NCBI GenBank assembly: GCA_963580285.1
Contig: OY757010.1
Coordinates: forward strand, 72,134,738-72,198,737
Length of the DNA: 64,000 nucleotides
Source of the DNA: Lucinisca nassula
Lineage: Eukaryota > Mollusca > Bivalvia > Lucinida > Lucinidae
Direction: 5' to 3'
Position numbers and translations under genes: made by a program. Positions 55,964-64,000 of this stretch are shown here, piece after piece (positions within the stretch are counted from its first letter, which is position 1; each line of letters starts with the position of its first letter). A model generated the notes under the pieces. It did no database searches and was not told the origin of the DNA. It saw only the letters and a list, made by a program, of their open reading frames with translations.

Positions 55964-56489
55964 GCATTACGAAAACACGCCTATACAAATACATTGTAAA
56001 TTTTACGGCCGAAACATCACGTGAACAAGTCCGTGAAATATAGACTCCATAAACCCCACTTTATATAGAGAAAACTGGGGTTTGAGGGGGTATACATTAT
56101 TTTTCTTATTTCTACTCCAAGACATAGGTTGTGGGTACTCGTTAGAACCGCCTCACCGAGGCGGTTCTAACGAGTACCCTCAACCTATGTTTTGAGCATT
56201 TATAAGAAAAATATCATTGATTTTCACCAAAACAGCAGCCATTTTGGAGATGTAAAAGCTGCACTATATCGCACGGGTGAGTTATCGTAATGAGATTAAT
56301 TTTAAGACGAAAAATTGTGATTTTTTTCTTTTTGTCTGCTCAAAATATAGAGGCGGTTCTTACGAGTGCCCACGATCTATATTTTAGAACAGAAATAAGA
56401 AAATTAATGTTTACCCCTGTAAACCTAGTTTTTCTATACAAAAGTGCGGCTAAAGGGGGTCAAAATTATATAGGTCTGTTTTCGTGATG
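55964..56489. mobile_element. Foldback MITE family 1, host of a nested MITE
   Basis: CATTACGAAAACACGCC and AATTTTACGGCCGAAA, then a family 2 element (56023-56293), then the rest: ATTTTAAGACGAAAAATTG, TGTCTGCTCAAAATATAG, a reduced core, TTTAGAACAGAAATAAG, and a right end GTCTGTTTTCGTGATG. Confidence 0.85.
56023..56293. mobile_element. Foldback MITE family 2, nested
   Basis: CATCACGTGAACAAGTCCG to GGTGAGTTATCGTAATG, with a complete central hairpin (GAACCGCCTCACCGAGGCGG). Inserted within the family 1 copy at 55964-56489, so it is the younger of the two. Confidence 0.88.
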
Positions 56490-57000
56490 GTGTAGGCTGG
56501 AAAATAATCCTGAAATTGACATAACCCTTATAAATCTGTATTGTAAACATCAACAGTAAAGACCCTGATCAGAAACCGCGTACTGTATGCAAACAGTGTA
56601 GACCCTGATCAGACGCCACGTTCTCCAGCCTCTAATCTGGGTCTACATCGTTGTCAAATCCAACTCATGATTCCATTCCAGGTTTTATAGATAACCCTCT
56701 TACGCAAGACTCTGACATCAGTGCGACTATTTTCTATAAATAACCATTACCAGAATTCCTACAAACCAGTGAGAGTCACGTGGACTTTAGCAGAGAAAAC
56801 CTAATACAAGCAATCTACCCAAAAATGGGTCGCGCCAAGTGAAAAAGGGGGCTTCAAGCATGTGGCTTCAAGCATGTGCACTCATTGAAGACAAAACTCA
56901 TCACGTGAACACCCCACTAAACCCCAAATCCAAGTGTCAGACTCAGCAAATATGACACCTGGGCTGCCCCGCCCTGCCAAGTTTATCTGCGATTGCTATA
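56490..57000. other. Mostly unassigned intron stretch
   Basis: Holds two hairpin-type fragments (AGACCCTGATCAGAAACC at about 56560; CAGTGTAGACCCTGATCAGACG at 56594-56660), the motif shared with piggyBac-like MITEs. Otherwise nothing recognised. Confidence 0.45.
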
Positions 57001-57003
57001 CAC

Positions 57004-58480
57004 ATGTTTTGAAGAATTTCAAGATGGCCGCCATCTTGGATATCAGAATGTAACAATATAGGCAATTCTGAATGTCCATGTCATCTAAATGCCTCCCACA
57101 AAATTTCAACTCAATGCGACTGAAATTTGGATGCAGGTGTGGTTTGGAGATTTTTAAGATAGCCACCATGGCAACCAACTGGGAAATCACAACAGAATGG
57201 TTCTGACAAGTCTGAATCACCATGTAGCCCCGATGCATCCCGTCAAGTTTCGGCTCAATTCGACTTGATGTGGTTTGATGATTTGCAAACTGGCTACCAT
57301 GGCAGTCATCTTCGACAACTAGATGGAATAATTTTAACAATTCTGAATCTCCATTTCGCCCCGTTTCAGCTCAATCTGACTTTCTGTTCGGGAAGAGATG
57401 TTGTCTTAAAAATTTCAAGATGGCTGTCATGGCAGCTGGCTTGGATATCGGTACATGTATGTAATGAATTTAGTGATTCCGAATCGCAATGTCGCCATGA
57501 TGGCTCTTCAAGTTTCAGCACAATCTGACTTTGGGTAGGAGAGAAGATATCCTTTAAAGAATTTCAAGTTGGCCGCCGGAAGGGCTTTAGCAATTCTAAA
57601 TCTGTATGTCGCCCAGATGCTTCCACTCAAGTCTCAGCTAAATCTGATTTTTAGTTTGGGTGGAGATGTTACTTGAAGACTTTTGAGATAACCGCAATGG
57701 TGCCCATCTTGAATATCGGAACGGAACGATTTTAGTAAATATAAACCTCTATGTCACCCCAATGCATCCTATCAGGTGCCAACACAATCAATCTAACTTT
57801 CAGTTCAGGAAATGCCGTTTAAAGAAATTCAAGATGGACGCGATGGGGGCAATCTTGAATATCGGAACAAAACAATTTTAGCGGATTTGAATCTCCATGT
57901 CGCCCCGATGCCTCCTAGCAAGTTTCAACTCAATCTGATCTTTGGTTCGGTAGGAGATGTCGTTTGAAAAATTTCAAGCTGGCCGCCATGGCGGCATTCT
58001 TGGAAATCGGGATGGAACAAATTTTGCAAATCTAAATCTGCATCTCACCGCGATGCCTCCCATCAAGTTTCAGCTCGATCCTACCTTTGGTTCAGGGAGG
58101 AGATGTCGTTTGAAGAATTCTAAGATGGCCACCATGGCAGTCATCTTGGATAGCGGAACGGAACGGTTTTATCAAATCTTAATCTCCATGTTGCCCCGAT
58201 GCCTGCCAACAAGTTTCAGCTGGATCGGACGTTTGGTTCAGACGATGTCGTTTGAAGAATTTCAAGATGGCCGGCATGACGGCCATCTTCGATATCGGGA
58301 CAACCAATTTTAGCAAATCTGAATCTCAATGGCGCCCCCATGGCTCCCATCAAGATTCAGCTCGCCATAGCGGCCATCTTGGATATCGGACTGGAACGAT
58401 TTTAGCAATTCTGAATATTCTATGTTGCCCAGATGCCTCCCACCACCTATCAGCCCAATCATACCTTCGGTATGAAAAGT
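57004..58480. repeat. Tandem array, about 140 bp, ten or so copies, YY1-like sites
   Basis: Units have GATGTCGTTTGAAGAATTTC, AAGATGGCCGCCATGGC, CATCTTGGATATCGG, TTTTAGCAAATCTGAATCTC and CATCAAGTTTCAGCTCAATC. Anchors of the last copies fall near 57957, 58103 and 58243. Decayed copies at the left. Confidence 0.9.
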
Positions 58481-58615
58481 TAACGATCGACGCACAACAG
58501 GCCACGGCAAACGTTGACCTGGCTTTGCTCCAGGTGAGCTTATAATTTATAGACTTTTGATGTTTGTTCAACAGAATATGTAAGGATCAAATGTTTGAAG
58601 CGGAATTACTTTGTA

Positions 58616-58902
58616 CGCCCTCGCCCATCGGGGCTTGGAGAAATAGACTGGGCTGAATGGTGCTTCCGCGCAGAGTTGAGACTGACCCAACTGGTAAACC
58701 GCTTAGAAGGGTTCAGCCTGTCCAAGAAAAGTGGAGCGAGTCGCACCGTTCCTTTAACCCTAGTTGTTGCTTTGGGTGGTACGGCTCAATATGTCGCTTC
58801 TTTTCAATGTCGGGTAAAAGTCCACAAAATCGAAAATCGGAAGCAACGTCTTCAAAATGATATAAATAGTGATGACGGGGAGTAAAACCTCAAACAAACA
58901 AT
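58616..58902 (+). mobile_element. SINE-like retroposon (CCCGCCCAT family)
   Basis: CGCCCTCGCCCATCGGGGC to AGTAAAACCTCAAACAAAC. It ends 30 bp from the SLC6 donor at 58931. Confidence 0.8.
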
Positions 58903-58931
58903 CATCCGACATTGATTTCGGAATGACTCAC

Positions 58932-59069
58932 CTGTGTTGTCATTGGTAATCCAAGTAGAAATCCTAACAGACAACCACAGCCTCGGAAACCAATCATCCG
59001 CCACTTGGACTTCCGAATACTAGGCACCTCGTCCATAATACTGGACAATACCGTCTCGGTGGCTGAAAA
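58932..59069 (-). CDS. SLC6 transporter exon (end of TM8, IL4, TM9)
   Basis: Acceptor TTTAACATTACAG and donor GTGAGT on the minus strand. 138 bp, 46 codons, phase 0. Encodes FSATETVLSSIMDEVPSIRK, SKWRMIGFRG and CGCLLGFLLGLPMTTQ. The F..ETV...MDE and LGLP.TQ motifs are diagnostic for SLC6. The Na+-site aspartate of TM8 would be on the preceding exon, which is not in the window, as no further exon was found up to 64000. Confidence 0.96.
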
Positions 59070-59099
59070 CTGTAATGTTAAATCGAATGCAGATGGTAA

Positions 59100-59675
59100 G
59101 TCAATATTTCAAAAGTGTCAAGTTCGTGAAATATACATGCATTTGACACTCGTTATCGCGAAATCTTTGAGAACGAAATTGTTTCAACTGTTCAGTAAGC
59201 GGTGAAATAATTAGAAATCATGGCATCTGCAAATTGTCAGTTTTAGGCTTAAACATATGATTTGGTGACGTTAGCAAACAGTGCAGAACCTGATCAGATG
59301 CCGCGGTGTCTGATCTGGTTCTGCATTGTTTGCAAATGGGTCTACACTATTTGCTTAAAGTGCATGCATTTTTTGCAGAACCATACCGCTAACAAGACAA
59401 ACCTGGCACCCCTATAAATGGAAATGGACCATTCCAAACTTATTAGGCTGGAGGCTCCATTGTCTTATATGGGTTAGGGACTACTGGAAATAAGGCAAAA
59501 TTATTCTAGTTTAGGTCTGATTAAAAGGGACACACCATTTGCAAATGCGCCTATTTTAAAAAAAAAGCCTTTTGAATCTATTATCAATCGACCAAAAGTT
59601 ACGAATGGATCTAAATTATATTACTATTTTTCACGTGACAATCGCTGAACAATAGAGTTAAACCGCGCAAATATC
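59100..59675. other. Mostly unassigned intron stretch
   Basis: A hairpin at 59270-59350 (CAAACAGTGCAGAACCTGAT; TCTGATCTGGTTCTGCATTG) is the only structure seen. Confidence 0.4.
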
Positions 59676-59882
59676 GTTTGTACGCAATCCTGGAAATCGT
59701 TTGTACGAAATCCAGGATATCGTTTGTACGAAATCCAGGGGATCGTTTGTACGAAATCCAGTAGATCGTTCGCACAAAACCCAGGGGATCGTTTGTACGA
59801 AATCCAAGAGATCGTTTGTACGAAATCCAGGGGATCGTTTGTACGAAATTCAGGAGACCGTTTGTACGAAATCAAGGCAACG
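59676..59882. repeat. 24-bp minisatellite, nine copies
   Basis: Unit ATCGTTTGTACGAAATCCAG plus GGG/GAT. The length is a multiple of three, which leaves both strands open; not evidence of coding. Confidence 0.93.
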
Positions 59883-60388
59883 GTTATATAAAGATGTTCT
59901 GTTCTTGTCAATGAGACGTCCGACTGGAGCTGGACTGGACTCATGTACTGGGCCATAGGGGAATGGGAACACTTGGCATATTTTATCGCCATTTTTCAAA
60001 GGGAGACAAATTTCGGGACATCCCGTTCGCTTTTCTATAAGAATTGTCCCACTGGAAAAGGGGTCAACTTTTAAAGGAAAGAATTTGTTCCTGAGGAGCA
60101 AATTTTTTCCTTTAAAAGTTGACCCCTATTGACATGGGAGGCACAAATACTTTTGCAGGAGTTGCCTCCCCTGACGGTGTTCCCATTCCGCTTAAGACCC
60201 AGATCAGATGTCGCTCAAAGCGGCGTCTGATAGGGGTCTACACTGTGTCCATAAAACACAATACAATTCCTAAGTACCGTTTTAGAAACATCTTCCCAGC
60301 AATCGACCCGCTTGTACTGTCAGTGCTTTGATTTGTCAATAGGGAAAAAGTTATTTTCAATTTTAGAAAGTCACGAAAGTTGTCTCCC

Positions 60389-60668
60389 CATTACGATAAC
60401 ACACCCGTGCGACATAGTGCATTTGTTCACATCTCCAAAATGGCCATTTTTCTGATGAAAATCCGTGCTAATTTTCTTATTTATACTCCAAACATAGGTT
60501 TTGGGTGCTCGTTAGAACCGCCTCATTGAGGCGGTTCTAACGAGTACCCATAACCTATGTCTTGGAGCACAGATAAGGAAAATAATGTTTACCCCCGTAA
60601 ACCCCAGTTTTCTCTATTTAAAGTGGGGTTTAGGGGGGTCTTTATTTCACGGACTTGACCACGTGATG
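60389..60668. mobile_element. Foldback MITE family 2, full-length reference
   Basis: CATTACGATAACACACCCG to CGGACTTGACCACGTGATG, perfect core (GAACCGCCTCATTGAGGCGG), TTGGAGCACAGATAAGG, AACCCCAGTTTTCTC hairpin. Confidence 0.88.
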
Positions 60669-60758
60669 CCTGTTTAAACCTTGTCAATCACGGGTATCTA
60701 GTCCACTTAATCTGAGTTTTACTCCGTTTTGTACTGAATTGAATCTTCGGCCTTACAT

Positions 60759-61021
60759 TGCGAAATCACGCCTATTCAAATACATTGAAATTTTTTCCGC
60801 ACAAAAAAAAATCGAAAAAAAAAATCTGATATTGGTCATATTTCTGCTCAGAACATGGATTGCGGAAATTCATTAGAACCCCCTCGGCGAGGCGGTTCAA
60901 ACAAGTACCCACAATCTATGTTTTTGTGCAGAAATAAGAAATGTAATATATAACCCCAGTTTTACTATATAAAAGTGGGATCTACGGGGGTCAAAATTAT
61001 ACAAGGCGTGTTTTCGTGATG
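60759..61021. mobile_element. Foldback MITE family 1
   Basis: CATTGCGAAATCACGCC, GAACCCCCTCGGCGAGGCGG core, TTTTTGTGCAGAAATAAG, AAGGCGTGTTTTCGTGATG end. Confidence 0.85.
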
Positions 61022-61242
61022 TATAAAGTGGGAGTCCATTTTAACCTTTACTGGTGTCAGGTTGATAGACTGATCTTTATGCAAACAACATGCACTGTCT
61101 GTCAGTTTGACGTTTCCCGTACAAAATAGGCTATAAAACAGCGGCTACAGGCAATAATTATTTTGTAGAGGTTATGCAGAACGCTCGATAATACCAAGAA
61201 AGTATTAAACTTTATTTTATTATACGTTATAAACAGTAGTTT

Positions 61243-61466
61243 CGGCCCCGCCCATCGGGGCTCGAAGAATTAGAAAGGCTGCACGATGCTTCCGTGCAGA
61301 GCTGAAACCGACCGCACACGAGTACTAGTAAGCAACTTAGAGGATCTAAGCCTGTCCAGGTAAAGCAGTGCGAGTCGGCCCGTCCATGCTTATAATCCCT
61401 ATTGGTTCCATCAGGCGACAGGGCTTGAGACGTCATTTCATCTCAATGTCGGGTAAAAGTCCCACA
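61243..61466 (+). mobile_element. SINE-like retroposon, 3' truncated
   Basis: GGCCCCGCCCATCGGGGC to TCGGGTAAAAGTCCCACA; the AAACCTCAAATC tail is missing. Confidence 0.85.
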
Positions 61467-61499
61467 TACAGACCAGCAACCGGTAATAACCCATATGTT

Positions 61500-61680
61500 T
61501 TTCCGCGGTAATAGGCTTTTTTTCTCGGAGAACAATCGAGAAATATCTCCGAGAAGAAAAAAAAAATCGCGTTTCAAAGCGGTTAATTTCACCGCGAAAC
61601 GCCGCGAAATTTCTCCGCGAACATCGCTTTTTCTCGGAGAAAGCTAATTAGTACAGGTGAAGTCGTTCACGGTGTTTCTC
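61500..61680. repeat. Cluster of TCTCGGAGAAA inverted repeats
   Basis: CTCGGAGAACAATCGAG, ATCTCCGAGAAG, AAACGCCGCGAAATTTC and TTTTTCTCGGAGAAAG interleave direct and inverted copies of CTCGGAGA and CCGCGAAA. Element identity unknown. Confidence 0.65.
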
Positions 61681-62126
61681 CGCAAAATCTGCTTATACCT
61701 ACATGCATATTTGTTCATGTGCATGTATTTTTTCATGCATTAAAATTTGGTACACAAAGTTTGAAGCATATGACGAAATGCATCGTAAAGTATGATTTTG
61801 ATCCGGTTTGAATCATAATGATTTGCATCTTATGCACTTTACAACGCAGTGTAAACATGATGAATGATTTTTGTGTAAATACTTTAGAAAAATCAAACTC
61901 AATAATTATAATAACGGGGATCCTGCTCGTACATGTATGTGTGGGCGCTGATCTCACTCTACATTTTGGTTGATCTTTTTCTTACACTGCGAGTGATTAA
62001 ACATCACTGATGCTTACACTAAAGCTCACATGTAGCCTGAGTGAGAGATCTAATGTTTAAGGGTAGGCCACGGAGGCCCGCTTGTGTTTCTTGCTTTTAC
62101 AATTCAATTTTGCTCATACATGTACA
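61681..62126. other. Unassigned interval with SINE scrap
   Basis: Nothing recognised except CCACGGAGGCCCG at 62070-62082, the tRNA-end sequence of the SINE at 63268 in reverse. Confidence 0.45.
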
Positions 62127-62342
62127 TTAACCCATTTCAGACTGGAAACCCCTAAACGGGTACCGTGGCAAACAGTGCAGGCCCAGATCAGAACGCGGCG
62201 TCTGATCAGGGCCTACACTGTTTGCAAAAAGTTCGGCCATTTTCCTAATTTTGAAGGAAACACAACCAGAAACCCCTAAATTTTGAAATGGACGAATGCT
62301 AGATATAAGGAGGAAGATTCCATTTGGTACAAAAAGGGTTAA
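62127..62342. mobile_element. piggyBac-like MITE
   Basis: TTAACCCATTTCAGACTGG to GGTACAAAAAGGGTTAA. The internal hairpin CAAACAGTGCAGGCCCAGAT pairs with ATCAGGGCCTACACTGTTTG. Confidence 0.82.
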
Positions 62343-62498
62343 TAAGGGGAAATTGCGCGGCAAGCATTCCAAGGCTGCATAAAAGTCTGATCTCTAACTT
62401 GGAGCAGAACTACAAAATTCTCCAAGATAATCAGCGAAGTTTGTACAGACATGCAACCTGGGTATCTTGTTAAGACTACTGTTCACCCCGAAGGTACA

Positions 62499-62815
62499 TG
62501 GCCCCCGTGTCCTAATGGGTAAGAGCACTGACTTTTAACCCATTCAGTACCAGAAACCCCTAAAGGGGTACCTTGACAAACAGTGCAGGCCCAGATCAGA
62601 CATCGCAAAACGCGGCGTCCGATCAGGGCCTACACTGTTTGCAAAACGTTAAGCCATTTCCCGAACTAACTTTTTAATAAAAAAATAACCTGACACCACT
62701 AAGTTTCAAAATGGACCCCTGTATATAAAAGGAGGAAGATTCCATTTGGTACAAAAAGGGTTAATTATCGGGTCATTAGGTCTCTCCGTTGTGGTTTGCG
62801 CCTCGCCCGGGCATC
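62499..62815 (+). mobile_element. tRNA-type SINE interrupted by a piggyBac-like MITE
   Basis: Head GGCCCCCGTGTCCTAATGGG and TAAGAGCACTGACTT before 62535; CGGGTCATTAGGTCTCTCC after 62764. The intact relative at 63268-63496 supplies the uninterrupted order. Confidence 0.8.
62535..62764. mobile_element. piggyBac-like MITE, nested in a SINE
   Basis: TTAACCCATTCAGTACCAG to GGTACAAAAAGGGTTAA, internal hairpin as in 62127-62342. Confidence 0.85.
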
Positions 62816-63260
62816 ATACATGTAGTTGGTAACGAGTACCCACATCCTACATTGGACGTCTAGGAACAGATTAAGGAAAATGTATACCTTGTAAACTCCA
62901 GTTCTCTCTATATACATGTATGTGTGCATGTAAAATGGTGAATAGTGGTTCGTTCATTACATGGGCTTTATTAACATGTTGATGCACCACCTGTGTGCTC
63001 CAACTGGGAGTATTTATTAGTTAGGGGTGGGTGAGGGGTCGGGGAAGTAGACTTGGTAGCGCAAATAATGCGTGCGAATGCAAAGTAGCATGTCCTTTTT
63101 CACGCACCTGCATGAAGCATGGCCCGATATAGGTGTCTGGTTTTTCGTCCGTTCGTTCGCGACATAGACCTAGCCTGCGGTGGAATTCATGTGTTCCTCT
63201 GGTCACTAACTTTGCATTCAAAGCACCGCTTGCTGTACCAATTGACAGTTTGTATTCATT
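62816..63260. other. Mostly unassigned interval
   Basis: A degraded MITE scrap (GTACCCACATCCTAC, AAACTCCAGTTCTCTC) at 62836-62925; nothing else recognised. Confidence 0.4.
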
Positions 63261-63267
63261 TTTTTTT

Positions 63268-63496
63268 TTTTTTTTTTTGGTTTTGGTTTTACGGCCCTTT
63301 CAAGATTATTTCACTCATATCGAGCCGATCGTTAATCAGGGGTGGGCGAAAACCGGAGTACCCGGAGAAAAACCACCTGACCTTCCGTTGCAGAACTTGG
63401 CGTCTCACATGTGACCCGAGCGAGGCTCGAACCACAGCCGTGAGAGACCTAATGAACAAGAGTCAGCGCTCTTAACCACTAGGCCACGGAGGCCCG
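63268..63496 (-). mobile_element. tRNA-headed SINE, full length, reverse
   Basis: On the minus strand: GCCTCCGTGGCCTAGTGG with TTAAGAGCGCTGAC, box B-like GGTTCGAGCC, then TTCTGCAACGGAAGGTC, GTACTCCGGTTTTCGCCC, GATCGGCTCGATATGAG, AAAGGGCCGTAAAACC and a poly(A)-like tail. Confidence 0.9.
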
Positions 63497-63538
63497 TGTT
63501 TGTATTCATAAATAAATGAGGCGAACATGAGCTTTTGG

Positions 63539-63782
63539 TTTTGTTTGTTTGAGGTTTTACGTCCCCGTCAACACTGTAAATGTCATTTTGGAGACGTCGC
63601 TTTCAACTTTGTGGGACTTTCACCCGACATTGAGATGAAATGACGCATTTATAAGCATTATCGGTCTGACTCGCACCACTTTGCCTGAGAAGGCTTAGAT
63701 CCTGTAAGCGGTTTACCAGTACTCGCATGCGGGTCGGTTTCAGCTCTGCGTGGAAGCATCATGCAGCCCATCTATTTCATCA
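63539..63782 (-). mobile_element. SINE-like retroposon, reverse, head shortened
   Basis: GAGGTTTTACGTCCCCGTC to GCAGCCCATCTATTTCATC on the plus strand. A stretch of about 30 bp around AAACCAATAGGG is deleted. Confidence 0.8.
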
Positions 63783-63845
63783 AGCTGAGCTTTTGGTAAA
63801 TGTCACACATCATTATGGTGTTAATAACCTACATGTACGACTCAT

Positions 63846-64000
63846 TATGAGAACTCGCCTATTCAAAGATATTGTAAAATTTTACCCTCAAAAACGGAAA
63901 ATTTTCGGATAACAATTCCGGCATTTTTTTCATATTTCTGCTCAAGATTTTGGGTACACTTTAAAACGACTCGACGAGGCGGTTCTAAAGAGTATCCACA
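63846..64000. mobile_element. Foldback MITE family 1, cut by the window end
   Basis: CATTATGAGAACTCGCC, ATTTTACCCTCAAAAACGG, ATTTCTGCTCAAGATTTTG, core AACGACTCGACGAGGCGG, then AGAGTATCCACA at the edge. Confidence 0.8.

Noticed and set aside
59624..59992. 122-codon minus-strand repeat protein
   Set aside because: It is the 24-bp minisatellite read in an open phase; the plus strand is equally open.
61000..64000. Further SLC6 exons upstream
   Set aside because: I looked on the minus strand for TM7-TM8 motifs with flanking splice sites and found none; they are probably beyond the window.

Overview
The window looks like repeat-dense, AT-rich animal DNA, most likely from a marine bivalve mollusc. 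That call is an inference. It rests on spliced exons of an animal neurotransmitter-transporter family, tRNA-headed SINEs, tails of the type seen in mollusc retroposons, and many short foldback elements. There are no bacterial-style genes or operons. I recognise one host gene; nearly everything else is mobile or tandemly repeated DNA.

Layout. 1-9115 is a 100-bp satellite array of about 91 units that runs off the left edge, with a higher-order period of about 2.6-2.9 kb. It ends at 9235 in the terminal repeat of a small transposon whose single-unit copy sits at 19129-19360. 9298-15480 holds foldback MITEs, two medium-length tandem arrays (about 260 and 577 bp) and two pogo-like MITEs with TA target sites. 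15845-17560 is a decayed tandem repeat. 19468-23579 contains broken non-LTR retrotransposon (LINE) pieces. 23580-33065 is a young LTR retrotransposon: 2559-bp LTRs starting TG and ending CA, 5-bp target duplication CTCAC, primer-binding site, polypurine tract, and one intact 1150-residue Gag-protease-integrase protein with no reverse transcriptase. It interrupts the LINE, which resumes at 33066. 35 kb to 39.9 kb is again SINEs, MITEs and tandem repeats.

The host gene. On the minus strand, five exons (58932-59069, 55797-55896, 50582-50697, 48205-48366, 39987-40196) join in phase. They encode the last 241 residues of an SLC6 sodium/chloride-dependent transporter, probably glycine-transporter-like: the end of TM8, then TM9-TM12 and the cytoplasmic tail with stop codon. 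The 5' exons must lie beyond 64000. Its introns carry a LINE RNase H remnant, a LINE 3' end, SINEs, palindromic MITEs, CT tracts, an array of GGATATCC palindromes, and a 140-bp array with matches to the YY1 motif. One splice acceptor has been copied three times in tandem. An inverted pair of elements brackets one exon.

How the parts relate. Nested insertions give an order of events: LTR element inside a LINE, pogo-like MITE inside a tandem unit, piggyBac-like MITE inside a SINE, and one foldback MITE inside another. The main points of interest are the LTR element lacking reverse transcriptase, the satellite that appears to be the expanded core of a MITE, and the central GCCTC/GAGGC hairpin shared by MITE families whose arms and termini differ.
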